From Sphaerisporangium krabiense (GTDB taxonomy: Bacteria; Actinomycetota; Actinomycetes; Streptosporangiales; Streptosporangiaceae), in the NCBI RefSeq assembly GCF_014200435.1, contig NZ_JACHBR010000002.1, forward strand, positions 238,501-302,500: 64,000 bases of DNA, read 5' to 3'. Under the pieces are notes generated by a model. The model saw nothing but the letters and a program-made list of their open reading frames with translations, searched no databases and had not been told where the DNA came from. Shown piece by piece: positions 24,030 to 32,914 of this stretch; the first letter of the stretch is position 1, and each line of letters opens with the position of its first letter. A program made the translations under genes and the position numbers.

Positions 24030-26611
24030 GGGTGTGCGTCTCCTGGTGAGGCGGGGGCCGTGCGGACGGCGGTGAGGCGGAGTTCGGAGCAGTGCGCCCC
24101 GCCGGAGCCGTGGAGCCACAGGTCGCCGGGGCCGGGCAGCATCTCCGACACGCCGAGGTCGGCGCCCTGCTCGCTGAGGTGGGCGACCAGTTCGGTGAGG
24201 AAGAGACCTTCGGTGTCGAGGAGGACGGGCTTGCGCTCGCCGGGGATCTTGACGAAGGCCCAGCGGGGCAGGCCGTGACGGCGGACGACCTGGCGCAGCG
24301 CGACCAGCAGCGCGAACGAGGCGTCGTCGCCGCCGCGCGCCGGCTCGGGGACCAGTTCTTCGCGGGCGATCAGCCACCGCTCCCGCTGGAGCACCGTACG
24401 GCCGACGGTGACGCGCGGAGTGTGCCGGAGCCCGGCGCGCCCGAACGTCACCGGGCGCACCCGGGGTGGGGCCAGCGCGTTGTGCGCGGGCGAGTCCAAC
24501 TCGCCGTTGTAGAGCAGGAACCCGTCCTGTCCCGGGGCCGACAGCGTCAGCCGCCCGTCCCGCACCACCACGTCCACCTCGCCGACCGGGATGGTCCGCC
24601 CGTCGGCGCGGCTGCTCGGCTGGGACGCCTCCACGGTCGCGCCCGGGAACTCGAACGGGACGATCTTCGCGCGCTTCGAGGTCAGCATGTTGGCGAGGGG
24701 ACGGCCGGTGTCGAGCCGGGACAGCAGGCCGCCGATCGCGTCCTGGGTCGCGCCGGGGTCGTCCATGAACTGCAGGGCCCAGCCCCACAGCAGCACCGTG
24801 TCGTGCGACTCGGCCAGCACGAGCGTGAAGTCCCCGGCCCGCACGGCGTCCAGGTCCCTGGCCACGATCATGATGTCAGGCGAGCAGATCAGGGCCCGTC
24901 CGGCCAGCGCCTCCGGATCGACGACGACGTCCCGCGCGTCCAGCTCGACGCGTTCCCCCGTGTCCACGCGCTCGTCGATGACCGCGCGCCGGCCTCCCGG
25001 CGCGCGCGCGGAACGAAGGTCCGGGTCCTCTGATTCCGGCGCCCCGTCGGCGGGGCTCGGAGGGGTCAGCGCCGTGGGCCAGGAGTGGGCCAGGTAGGCG
25101 GGGAGGGGGAGCCGGTCGCCCTCCGCGAGGTTCAGGCCGGTCAGCGCGGTCGCGGTGAGGCGGGCGTGCACGCGCACGGCCTCGGCGGCCAGGACGTCCA
25201 GGACGGGGGCCAGCTCGTCGGTCAGCAGGCGCAGCACGTCCTCGCCGAGGTGCAGCGGCGTCACCGCGCCCAGGCACTCCTCGGTGATCACCAGCCGGTC
25301 GGCGTACAGCTGTCCGCCCGCGCGGCGCGTGTCCTGGCCGGTCAGCTCGCCGATCTCCTGCTCCAGGACCTGCAGCAGCTCACGGCGCCGGTCGAAGCCG
25401 GAGGCCGCGAACTCCTCCTGGAGCTCGCGCAGCCGGTCGAGACGGGACAGCCACACCCTGCGGGCGGGGCAGTCGTCGGGGAGCTCGGCGACGCGGTCGC
25501 GCAGCGCCTCCAGGGCGCGCGGCTCGGTCACCGGCAGGTCCACGCCGAAGGCGACGACGCGTCCCCTGGCGAGCCGGTCCAGTTCCGTGACCACCTCGGC
25601 GACCGGGATCCCGGTCTCGCGCGCCAGGTCGGTCGCGCTGCGCTTGCCGTCCACGAGCGGCGCCAGCGCGGCGGCTCGGCCCTTCAGGGCGATCGTGCGG
25701 GTGCGGACGAGCGTCACCGACGTGCCGTCCGGGGCGAGCCGGGCCAGCGTGGACAGGCGCGGCCGCAGGTGCGGCCGTACCTCCGGGTCCTCCGCGACCT
25801 TGTCGGCCAGCCCCCGCACAACCCAGTACGCGACGTACGCATGCCGCCGCACCACCATCCCGGCCCCGCCACCTCGGCCTTCCTCACCCTCAGAGGCGCG
25901 CGCGCCGGGTTCTGTGGTGAAGGTGCCGTAGTTGATGGGGCCGAAGAAGCTGGTGGTCTCGTTCTTGGCGGCGACGCGTTGGAGGTAGCCGGCGAGCTGG
26001 CGTTCCAGGGAGCGGGTGCGGCTGGTGCGTGGTGTGGTGGTGTCCGAGGTCACGTAGCCGCGGAGGCCGCGGTCGTACATCTGGGGGCTGGACAGCCAGA
26101 CGGCCTCCTGGAAGCGCTCGTCGGAGACGAGGTCGCGCAGGGCGGCGCGGCGGGCCGGCAGTTCGGCGTCGAACGTGGCGCGGGCCTCGCGTTCCGCCTC
26201 GGCGAGCCGGTCGAGCGCGCGGGCGTAGTCGTCCAGCAGGGTCCTGGTCGTGGACGGCAGCCCGGCCGTCTCCGCGGGGTCGGGGAGGGGACGGTGGCGC
26301 GACAGGGTCTTCCAGAGCTTGCGGCGCAGCTTTCCGTCGGTGACGTCCTCGGAGTCGCGCAGGTGGGCCACGGCGGCGTCGGCGGCCGTGGCGAGCGCCT
26401 CGCGGGCGTCGAGCAGCGCGTCGATCCCGGCGGACGTCAGCGGGAAGGAGATCCGCTCCAGCAGCGCGAACGGGAACCCGGTGCTGCGCAGGATGAACTC
26501 GGGATGCAGCTCCCACCCCGCCCCGGCCGACTCGCGCGGGCCCGGCCGGACGGGGCTCGGCGTGGTGGCGATGGGGCGAGTGTCGGGAGGGGCGGGGTGG
26601 GTGGGGGTCAT
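24026..26611 (-). CDS. LanB-like protein without elimination domain, PEARL candidate 2
   Basis: 861 aa; ATG 26611 overlaps the oxidase stop (ATGA). Motifs: LRSTGFPFALLERISFP near residue 35, LQRVAAKNETTSFFGP (about 209-224), RRAGGQLYADRLVITEECLG (about 432-450), FTLVLAESHDTVLLWGW, HTPRVTVGRTVLQRERW, SEMLPGPGDLWLHG near residue 822 and ends shortly after CSELRLTAV. The two central motifs are intact, so it is among the likelier active ligases. Its last codons overlap the TldD start, implying strict translational coupling of ligase and protease. Confidence 0.87.
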   Translation of the reverse strand: MTPTHPAPPDTRPIATTPSPVRPGPRESAGAGWELHPEFILRSTGFPFALLERISFPLTSAGIDALLDAREALATAADAAVAHLRDSEDVTDGKLRRKLWKTLSRHRPLPDPAETAGLPSTTRTLLDDYARALDRLAEAEREARATFDAELPARRAALRDLVSDERFQEAVWLSSPQMYDRGLRGYVTSDTTTPRTSRTRSLERQLAGYLQRVAAKNETTSFFGPINYGTFTTEPGARASEGEEGRGGGAGMVVRRHAYVAYWVVRGLADKVAEDPEVRPHLRPRLSTLARLAPDGTSVTLVRTRTIALKGRAAALAPLVDGKRSATDLARETGIPVAEVVTELDRLARGRVVAFGVDLPVTEPRALEALRDRVAELPDDCPARRVWLSRLDRLRELQEEFAASGFDRRRELLQVLEQEIGELTGQDTRRAGGQLYADRLVITEECLGAVTPLHLGEDVLRLLTDELAPVLDVLAAEAVRVHARLTATALTGLNLAEGDRLPLPAYLAHSWPTALTPPSPADGAPESEDPDLRSARAPGGRRAVIDERVDTGERVELDARDVVVDPEALAGRALICSPDIMIVARDLDAVRAGDFTLVLAESHDTVLLWGWALQFMDDPGATQDAIGGLLSRLDTGRPLANMLTSKRAKIVPFEFPGATVEASQPSSRADGRTIPVGEVDVVVRDGRLTLSAPGQDGFLLYNGELDSPAHNALAPPRVRPVTFGRAGLRHTPRVTVGRTVLQRERWLIAREELVPEPARGGDDASFALLVALRQVVRRHGLPRWAFVKIPGERKPVLLDTEGLFLTELVAHLSEQGADLGVSEMLPGPGDLWLHGSGGAHCSELRLTAVRTAPASPGDAHP

Positions 26612-27705
26612 CGGGTGGGCTCTGCGCCGGGGGTGAAGGCGGTGGACCATTCGTTCTGGTCGCCGGCGATGAGGGCGGCGACGGCGAGGCCGGTGAGCGC
26701 GCCGGTGAGGATGCCCTGGCCGCCGTGGCCCGTGGCGGCGATCACGCGGTCGTCGCCGGGCAGGAAGCCGAGCAGCGGACGGCCTCCGGGGGCGGCGGCG
26801 CGCAGGCCGCTCCACACGTCCCGCAGCGTGCCGCCGCCGAGGCGGGGCAGCGTCCTGCTGAGGAACGCGGTCAGCACCATGAGCCCTTCGGGGGTGACGG
26901 TCTCGGTGAAGCCGGTCTTCTCCTCGGTGGCGCCGACGACCACGGTGCCGGACCGGCTGGGCGCCGCGTACAGCGACCCGGAGACGACGTGCCGCAGGGT
27001 GACGGGCGCGTCCACGCGCAGCATCTGGCCGCGCAGCGGGCGGATCGGCAACGTGGGCAGTCCGGGGATGGCCCCGGACCAGGCGCCCGCCGCGAGGACG
27101 ACCCGGTCGGCCTGGACGGTCCCGTCGTGGGTGGTCAGCTCGACCCCGTCGGCGGTGCGCTCCACGCCGAGGACGGGGGAGGCGAGCCGGATCCTGGCCC
27201 CCGCGGCGGTCGCGGCCTGCTGCAGGAGGCTGACGTACCCGTCGGCGTCCATGACGAGGCCGGACGGGTCGAAGTAGGCGCCGTGCAGCTTGTCGGGGGA
27301 CAGCAGCGGCTCGAGCTCGGGGAGTCCGGCGGCGTCGTACCAGGTGCCGAGGTAGCCGGGGTGCGCGGTGGCGGCGCCCTCCAGCTCCTCGCGCTGCTGC
27401 GGCGTGCGGACGAGCCGGATGACGCCCGCCTCGGTGCGCAGCCGCCCCGGGTCGCCGCCGGTGATCTCGTCCAGGTCGGTGAAGAGCTGCTTGCGGCCCG
27501 CCTCGGCGAAGGACAGCATCAGCGGGTCGGCGAGCAGCCGCACGGACGGCACCCCCACGCCGGCCGCCGCGCGGGACCCGCGCCCGCCGAGCCCGTGGGC
27601 GTCGAGCGCGATGACGGAGGCGCCCTGCGCGGCCAGGCGGCGGGCGGCGGACGCGCCGACGACTCCCGCGCCGATGACGGCGACGTCGTATCGGGTCTGT
27701 GCCAT
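26608..27705 (-). CDS. FAD-dependent amine oxidase of the DAO/ThiO (glycine oxidase) family
   Basis: 365 aa, ATG 27705 with GGAAGGA upstream. The N-terminal dinucleotide-binding motif is VAVIGAGVVGASAARRLAAQG (positions about 8-28, quoted in part as GAGVVG), and the C-terminal substrate-loop and FAD contacts read IAATGHGGQGILTG. Family members oxidise small amino acids such as glycine, proline or sarcosine to imines. In a PEARL locus such an enzyme could oxidise an amino acid appended to the scaffold or released from it; flavin amine oxidases are, as I recall, also found in pyrroloquinoline-alkaloid PEARL clusters. Lies 24 bp after PEARL candidate 3. Confidence 0.88.
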   Translation of the reverse strand: MAQTRYDVAVIGAGVVGASAARRLAAQGASVIALDAHGLGGRGSRAAAGVGVPSVRLLADPLMLSFAEAGRKQLFTDLDEITGGDPGRLRTEAGVIRLVRTPQQREELEGAATAHPGYLGTWYDAAGLPELEPLLSPDKLHGAYFDPSGLVMDADGYVSLLQQAATAAGARIRLASPVLGVERTADGVELTTHDGTVQADRVVLAAGAWSGAIPGLPTLPIRPLRGQMLRVDAPVTLRHVVSGSLYAAPSRSGTVVVGATEEKTGFTETVTPEGLMVLTAFLSRTLPRLGGGTLRDVWSGLRAAAPGGRPLLGFLPGDDRVIAATGHGGQGILTGALTGLAVAALIAGDQNEWSTAFTPGAEPTR

Positions 27706-27729
27706 TGGTGTTCCTTCCGGTCCTGCGCC

Positions 27730-30177
27730 TCAGAGGCGGGTGATGTAGGTCATCCGTAGCTCGGTGCTGTAGGAGCCCCGGTCGTCGGCCAGCCACCAGC
27801 CGGACGGGCCCGGCAGCAGCTCGCTCAGCCGCAGCGGCCCGCCGGCCGGGCGCACCATGTGCGCGAGGTGTTCGAGGCTCAGCGGCTCGGCCAGGTCGGC
27901 GTAGAAGGGCTTGCGCTCGCCGGGCACGCGCGCGAAGACGCGGGACGGCAGCCCGTGCGCCGCGCGCAGCCGGTCGGCGGCGAGCAGCGCCTCGGACGGC
28001 CCGCGGGCGTCGAGCAGGGGCGTCAGGGCCTCGCGGGGCAGCTCCCAGCCGCGGCGCCAGACCACCGCGCCGCCGAGCCGCACGCGCGGGGCGCCGCCGG
28101 GCAGGCGCAGCGGCGGCAGCACGACGGGCGGCGGGCCGAACAGCCAGCTCGACGCGGCCCTCGGGTCGCGGGGGCGCAGGAACGGCTCGCCCGCCTCGGG
28201 GTGGCGCAGCCGCAGCCGTCCCCCGGCGGAGACGACGGACAGGTCGGCGGCGCGCAGCCGGTCCTCGCCCGGCTTGGCGGACCTGCCGAGCACCTCGACG
28301 TCGAGGCCGGGCAGGTCGCGTTCGAACGCCTTGCCCTGGGTGCGGCGGTGTACGAGGGCGGCGGGCGGGCGCCCGTCCAGCTCCAGCAGCGCGGCCAGCT
28401 CGGCGGCGTAGCCGTCACGGCCGGGCGTCAGGGCGGTCAGGTGCGTCCAGACCTGGACGCCGTGGTGGATCTCGCCCACGATCACGTCCAGGTCGCCGTG
28501 ACGCAGGGCGTCCTCGGACGGCGCGGCGAGGAACACGTCGGGGGAGACGGCGAGCCCGGGGGGCAGCGGGCGCAGCAGCGGCGCGACGTCGGCCACGTCC
28601 AGGTCGGCGGCGCCGTCGCGGTCGCGGTCGCGCACGATGCCCGCGAGCCGGTCCAGGAAGGCCGCCACGGCAGGGTCGGCGGTCAGCTCGTCCACCTGGA
28701 CGCGCCGGTCCAGCTCGGCGATGAAGGCCAGGAAACCGGCCCGCGCGCCGCCGCCGGTGAGCTCGGCGTGCAGGGCGAGGGCCCGGGCGTGGACGGCCTC
28801 GGCGAGGGTGAGCGCGTAGCTCGCCGACAGCCGCAGCACCGGGTCGAGCCGCTCGGACAGCAGGGAGAGCAGCGGCCCGCCGACGGCGGCGTCCACGACG
28901 TCGCCCCGGCAGTCCTCGGTGACGATGAGCCGGTCCGCGTAGATCGTGCCGGCCGCGCGCCGGGCCTCGGCCCCGCTCAGCTCGGTGAAGCACCGCTCGG
29001 CCTCCCGCAGCGCGTCGGCCTTGCCGTCCGGCCCGGCCTCGGCGAACGCCCGCACGGCCCGCTGGAACGCGCCGATCCCGGCGAGCGCGGCGGGCGGCTC
29101 CTCGGCGGGGTCGAACAGGCCGGTCAGCGCGCCGTCCAGCCAGGCGAGGGGGTCGTCCACGGTGGTCGGGATCTGCGGGTCGCGGCGGATCACGCCCCGG
29201 GCGAGCAGGCGCGCGGCGGCGGCCGACTCCTCAGGGGCCGCCTTCTCCTCGAACTCGGCCAGGGTCAGGCCGCGGTCGCAGGCCAGGAGCACGGCGCGGG
29301 ACGCCTCGTCCAGGCGTGCCCTGCGGCCGTCGGGCAGGGTCAGCGCGCGCCCGTCCGCGGCGGCGGCGAAGCCGGGGGCGAGCCTGAGGGGCAGCCGCGC
29401 CTGGATGCCGGGGTCGGCGGCCAGCCGCGCGCCGAGCGCCTCGGCGGCCCAGTGCGCGGCGCGCGGCCACCGCCGCAGCAGCGCGCCCGGCTCCCGTTCC
29501 AGCCGCAGCGGCTCGGGGGACGCCGGGTCGACACGCACCGCGTCCACGGGGCCGAAGAAGCTGACCGACTCGTTCTTGGCGCAGAACCGTTGCAGGTAGG
29601 CGTAGAGCAGGCCCTCGTCGCGGCGGGCCTTGGCGTTGCGGGACGCGGCGGGGACGCCGGGCGCGCCGTGCAGCACCCGCTCGTAGGCGCCGGGGTTCGA
29701 CAGCAGCACGGCCTCGCGGAACGGCGCGCTGGTGGCCGCCTCCCACAGCGCGCCACGAGCGCCGTCGAGGGCACGGCCCGCGGCCGCGTCCAGTTCGGCG
29801 GCGCGGGCGTCCAGCTCGGCGACGGCGGCGCGCAGGTGGGCGGCCCACGCGGCCGTGCCGGGGCCGAGCGCCTCGACGTCGGCCAGGGCCCGCGCGGGCG
29901 GCGCCTCGGCGCGCTCGGCCGCCTTGCGCACCCGGTACAGCGCCTTGAACGCGGGGGCGGGCGCGCCCGCGGCCTCCTGCTCGCGCACCGCGGCGGGGAA
30001 CACCTCGGCGGTGAACTCCGCGCACGCCGCTGCCAGGGCCTCCCCGGCGGCCCGGTGCGCCGCCAGCGCCTCCGCCACCTCGGCCCGGGTGAGCCGGCCG
30101 AGCCACTCGAACGGGAACCCGGTGCGCCGCAGCAACGCCAGCGGCGCCGGACGCCACCGGCCCGGATCCGCCGTCAC
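27730..30177 (-). CDS. LanB-like protein without elimination domain, PEARL candidate 3
   Basis: 815 aa from GTG 30177, the first start before LALLRRTGFPFEWLGRL; longer upstream reading has no homologous content. It has LQRFCAKNESVSFFGP (about 196-211), RRAAGTIYADRLIVTEDCRGD (about 405-425), LDVIVGEIHHGVQVWTHL, ERKPFYADL and SELLPGPSGWWLADD near residue 786. The GTG overlaps the stop of a 21-codon frame that has a strong ribosome binding site, so its translation is probably coupled to that mini-ORF. It heads the minus-strand operon of the locus. Confidence 0.86.
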   Translation of the reverse strand: MTADPGRWRPAPLALLRRTGFPFEWLGRLTRAEVAEALAAHRAAGEALAAACAEFTAEVFPAAVREQEAAGAPAPAFKALYRVRKAAERAEAPPARALADVEALGPGTAAWAAHLRAAVAELDARAAELDAAAGRALDGARGALWEAATSAPFREAVLLSNPGAYERVLHGAPGVPAASRNAKARRDEGLLYAYLQRFCAKNESVSFFGPVDAVRVDPASPEPLRLEREPGALLRRWPRAAHWAAEALGARLAADPGIQARLPLRLAPGFAAAADGRALTLPDGRRARLDEASRAVLLACDRGLTLAEFEEKAAPEESAAAARLLARGVIRRDPQIPTTVDDPLAWLDGALTGLFDPAEEPPAALAGIGAFQRAVRAFAEAGPDGKADALREAERCFTELSGAEARRAAGTIYADRLIVTEDCRGDVVDAAVGGPLLSLLSERLDPVLRLSASYALTLAEAVHARALALHAELTGGGARAGFLAFIAELDRRVQVDELTADPAVAAFLDRLAGIVRDRDRDGAADLDVADVAPLLRPLPPGLAVSPDVFLAAPSEDALRHGDLDVIVGEIHHGVQVWTHLTALTPGRDGYAAELAALLELDGRPPAALVHRRTQGKAFERDLPGLDVEVLGRSAKPGEDRLRAADLSVVSAGGRLRLRHPEAGEPFLRPRDPRAASSWLFGPPPVVLPPLRLPGGAPRVRLGGAVVWRRGWELPREALTPLLDARGPSEALLAADRLRAAHGLPSRVFARVPGERKPFYADLAEPLSLEHLAHMVRPAGGPLRLSELLPGPSGWWLADDRGSYSTELRMTYITRL

Positions 30178-30239
30178 GCCGTGGCCTCGCGGAGGCCGCG
30201 AGGCCAGGGGGAGGCGGCCGCGTCGGCGGGTATGCGCAT
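30175..30239 (-). CDS. 21-codon mini-ORF preceding PEARL candidate 3
   Basis: ATG at 30239 follows GGGAAGGAA at ideal spacing and encodes MRIPADAAASPWPRGLREATA, ending in TGA that overlaps the GTG of the next gene (GTGA). PEARL candidate 3 has no ribosome binding site of its own, so this frame is probably a translational entry or coupling leader. Whether the peptide itself has a role is unknown. Confidence 0.45.
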
Positions 30240-30680
30240 GGGCGTTCCTTCCCGAAGGCGGCACAGGATCGACGCCCACGGTAATTACGGCGGCCCGCCG
30301 CTCCATCTTCCAGATTGCGCAGTCGCAGGGACCTCTTCCGGCGGCGGGCGCGTCCCGGGCGGGATGACGGAGCGCGCGTACCGCTGAGGCCCTGATCAGC
30401 GGGTTTCCGCACGCCGATCGGACGGCCGGAACGCGGGGACGCGGCCCGCAGGGACCGGGCCGCGGCGGGGGAAGGTCAGCACGTCCGAAGAAGACAACGC
30501 GATCGTGGCTACTGGAGGATCGGGGGCGAAAGCAGGGCCGTGACCCTGTGACCATCGGCGCGTGTCCGGCGTGCCCCGCCGGGGGCGCGCACGGGGGTCA
30601 GGGCGGCACGGCGGAGACGAGGGAAAGCGCGGTGACACGGTTCCGCGTGTCATCGGGCGCCTTTCGAGAGGAGACCCTGG
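30240..30680. promoter_or_regulatory. Divergent control region of the PEARL locus
   Basis: 440 bp between the minus-strand ligase operon and the scaffold peptide gene. It contains GTAATTAC (30281-30288), a rare AT-rich palindrome in this DNA, 42 bp before the mini-ORF, and an inverted repeat TGACACG-6 nt-CGTGTCA (30633-30652) 28 bp before the peptide start, which could be an operator or an mRNA hairpin. No convincing -35/-10 pairs or other ORFs were found. Confidence 0.5.
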
Positions 30681-30812
30681 ATGGCCGACGAAGAGATCAC
30701 CGAGACCGGCGCTGCGGAGGAGACCGATCTCGACGGCGACGAGCTCGGCGACCTCGACGACATGGAATTCCTGCTCGAAGAGATCGAGAACCGCATCGCC
30801 CCCCTCGCCTGA
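30681..30812 (+). CDS. Putative pearlin scaffold (precursor) peptide, 43 aa
   Basis: ATG 30681 with AGGAG nine bases upstream. It is strongly acidic: 17 Asp/Glu in 43 residues and a single Arg. It begins MADEEITETG, has MEFLLEEIENRIAPLA at the end, and lacks Ser, Cys and Trp completely (Thr only at 7, 9 and 15). It therefore cannot be a lanthipeptide or azole precursor, but suits a scaffold to whose C-terminal Ala amino acids are added by PEARLs. From memory the EEIE..IAPLA ending resembles the scaffold peptides of pyrroloquinoline-type PEARL pathways; an alignment is needed to confirm. It lies alone between the divergent operons, 215 bp before the TPR gene, which may allow higher expression than the enzymes. 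Confidence 0.85.
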   Translation: MADEEITETGAAEETDLDGDELGDLDDMEFLLEEIENRIAPLA

Positions 30813-31027
30813 CCCGGGCGAGCGGAGACGGTCACCTCTGATTCACCGACATCCGACCTTCTCGACGTGAGTGACGCGTCCATGTGATCCGCGGCATCCG
30901 AGCCGGGGCCACGCGTGCCGCCGGTACGGGTTCTCGAAACATCGGCGGCATGGCCTCGGGCCCGCGGGGACCGGTCGAGAAGGCTTCATTCATCAAACCG
31001 ACGGGATCGATGGGAGCTCAGGTACGA

Positions 31028-32914
31028 ATGGCCGTGAACACACTGGTGGAGCTACCGCGGGACGCGGTGGTCGTCCTCGCCGATGACCCGTCGTCTCCGC
31101 CGGCCGGCCCGGCGCCCGTCGTCGTGGACGCCGGCGCCCGGCTTCCCGTCGCCTTCTCGTCCCTGCGGGCCGTGATCGCCGCGCTCGACGGCCTCGCCCC
31201 CGACGCGGTGGTAGAGGTCGCGCGGCGCCGCAGGCCCGAGTGGAACTGGCTGTTCCCCGGCACCTTCCCGGACGCGCCGCTGCTGGCCGACCTCGCCGGC
31301 ACGCCGTCGGAGCGCCGCCTGCACGCCGAGTCCGAGCAGGTCTTCCGGGTGCTCGACACCGCCGCGGAGGCGATCGCCGCCGGTCTCGTGGCCAGTGGCC
31401 GTCCCCTGCTGCTGCGCGGCACCGCCCACGCCGACATCGTCAGCCTGCGCGCGCTGCCACGGCTCGTGGAGCGGCTCACGCTCAGCGAGCCGCCCGCCGG
31501 GGTGCGCGTGGAACTGGCCGACGTCACCCCGGCCGAGCCCGGGCCCGCCACCCTCGCCGCCGACATCCGGCGCCGCACGCTGGCCTCCGTCCTCGACCGG
31601 CTCGGCCTGACCGCGCCCGCCACCCCCGGCGGGTACGTCCCGGACACCGTGCCGGGCCCGGCCGCGCGGGACGTGGCCGAGCACCGCCAGCTCACCGAGG
31701 CGTTCGAGGCCCCCGACGTCGAGCCGGAGCGCGCCGTCGCCGCCGCCCTGCTCGCCATACGCTCCTGCTTCTTCAGCGCCAACTACGAGGGCGCGGTGCT
31801 CGCCGCCGAGCTGCTGCTCGACCGGCTCGACGCCGCGCCCGCCCTGGACGTGGCGGAGGTCGCCGAGCACTTCGCGGCCCTGGACCCCGGCGACGGCACC
31901 CCCGCGATCGGCATCTACGCCGAGGTCGCCGAGTCGCCCGCGCACCTGCGCGCCCTCGCGATCCGGTGCGTCGGCGTCGTGCGCGCCCTCGTGCAGGACC
32001 TCGAAGGGGCCCGCGAGGAGTTCACCCGCGCGCTCGCCGAGGCGCCCGACCCGGTCAGCGAGGCCCGCATCCTGCTGCTGCGCGCGCTGCTCGCCGTCAA
32101 GAGATCCGGCACCCTGCCGGAGGGCATCGCCGACATCGAGCACGGCCTGACCCGGCTCGCCGAGGTCAAGACCCCGGTCTCGGCCGTCGAGCAGGCGTGG
32201 CTGCGCAACGTGCGCGCGCTGGCCCACGTCCGGGCCAAGGAGGCCGGGCCCGCCATGCGCGAGGAGAAGCTCGCCGTCGGGCTCATCTCCAAGCTGCACT
32301 CGGCCGACGCCACCCACCTCAAGATCAACCTGATCTCCAACATCAGCGTGCTGCAGGAGATGGGCAAGAAGTACGAGCTGGCCTCCGCGACGTGGGACCA
32401 CTTCGCGAAGATCAGCTCCGAGTGGGGCGACAGCTTCTTCAAGCACCACCACTACCGCGCGGCCGGGCTCAGCTACCTGGCCGGGGACGCCGAGCAGGCC
32501 CTGGCCGGGTTCGGCGCGGTGTACGACCTGGCGAGCAAGCTGGACGACCACTTCCACCAGCAGATCGTCGCCACCGAGGTCGGCGGCCTGCTGCTGGACC
32601 TCGGCGAGCCCGCCCGCGCGGGCGAGTGGTACGCCCGCGCCGAGTCCGCCGCGTCCGTCATGCAGGACCCGTACTACCTGGCGCTCGCCGCGACCGGGCG
32701 CGCCATCGCGGCGGGCGACGCGCCGGGCCCGGTCGTCAGGGAGCTGGCCTCCCGCAGCCTGGCCTTCCGCCCCGAGGCTGCCAAGCTGATCGCCGCCCTC
32801 GACGCGGCGGCGGGCGGCGACCCGTCCGCACTGGCCGCCGCGCTGCCCCGGCCCACCACCAAGCTGAACCGTCCGTTCCGGCTCATCGCGCTCGACCTGG
32901 CACCGTCGGCATGA
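31028..32914 (+). CDS. TPR/SEL1-like helical repeat protein of the PEARL locus
   Basis: About 628 aa from ATG 31028 (GGGAG eleven bases upstream); in-frame ATGs at 31010 and 30950 are alternatives. The N-terminal 190 residues are mixed, with many Val/Pro/Arg; from about 210 on the sequence is a chain of helical pairs with TPR-like spacing, for example FSANYEGAVLAAELLLDRL, ALVQDLEGAREEFTRALAEAP, YELASATWDHFAKIS, SYLAGDAEQALAGFGAVYDLA and GEPARAGEWYARAESAA. No catalytic motif is evident. It may be a scaffold that assembles the ligases or binds the acidic peptide. Its stop overlaps the next gene as ATGA and begins a run of five such overlaps. Confidence 0.78.
   Translation: MAVNTLVELPRDAVVVLADDPSSPPAGPAPVVVDAGARLPVAFSSLRAVIAALDGLAPDAVVEVARRRRPEWNWLFPGTFPDAPLLADLAGTPSERRLHAESEQVFRVLDTAAEAIAAGLVASGRPLLLRGTAHADIVSLRALPRLVERLTLSEPPAGVRVELADVTPAEPGPATLAADIRRRTLASVLDRLGLTAPATPGGYVPDTVPGPAARDVAEHRQLTEAFEAPDVEPERAVAAALLAIRSCFFSANYEGAVLAAELLLDRLDAAPALDVAEVAEHFAALDPGDGTPAIGIYAEVAESPAHLRALAIRCVGVVRALVQDLEGAREEFTRALAEAPDPVSEARILLLRALLAVKRSGTLPEGIADIEHGLTRLAEVKTPVSAVEQAWLRNVRALAHVRAKEAGPAMREEKLAVGLISKLHSADATHLKINLISNISVLQEMGKKYELASATWDHFAKISSEWGDSFFKHHHYRAAGLSYLAGDAEQALAGFGAVYDLASKLDDHFHQQIVATEVGGLLLDLGEPARAGEWYARAESAASVMQDPYYLALAATGRAIAAGDAPGPVVRELASRSLAFRPEAAKLIAALDAAAGGDPSALAAALPRPTTKLNRPFRLIALDLAPSA

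Noticed and set aside
25085..27277. Long plus-strand frames opposite the minus-strand PEARL operon (similar cases at 16602-18737, 19147-21726 and 27859-30387)
   Set aside because: Composition and lack of family motifs mark them as shadows of the LanB-like, oxidase and protease genes.
30884..31027. N-terminal extension of the TPR gene from 30884
   Set aside because: The added 48 residues are Arg/Gly-rich and overlap the leader region; later ATGs have better ribosome binding sites.
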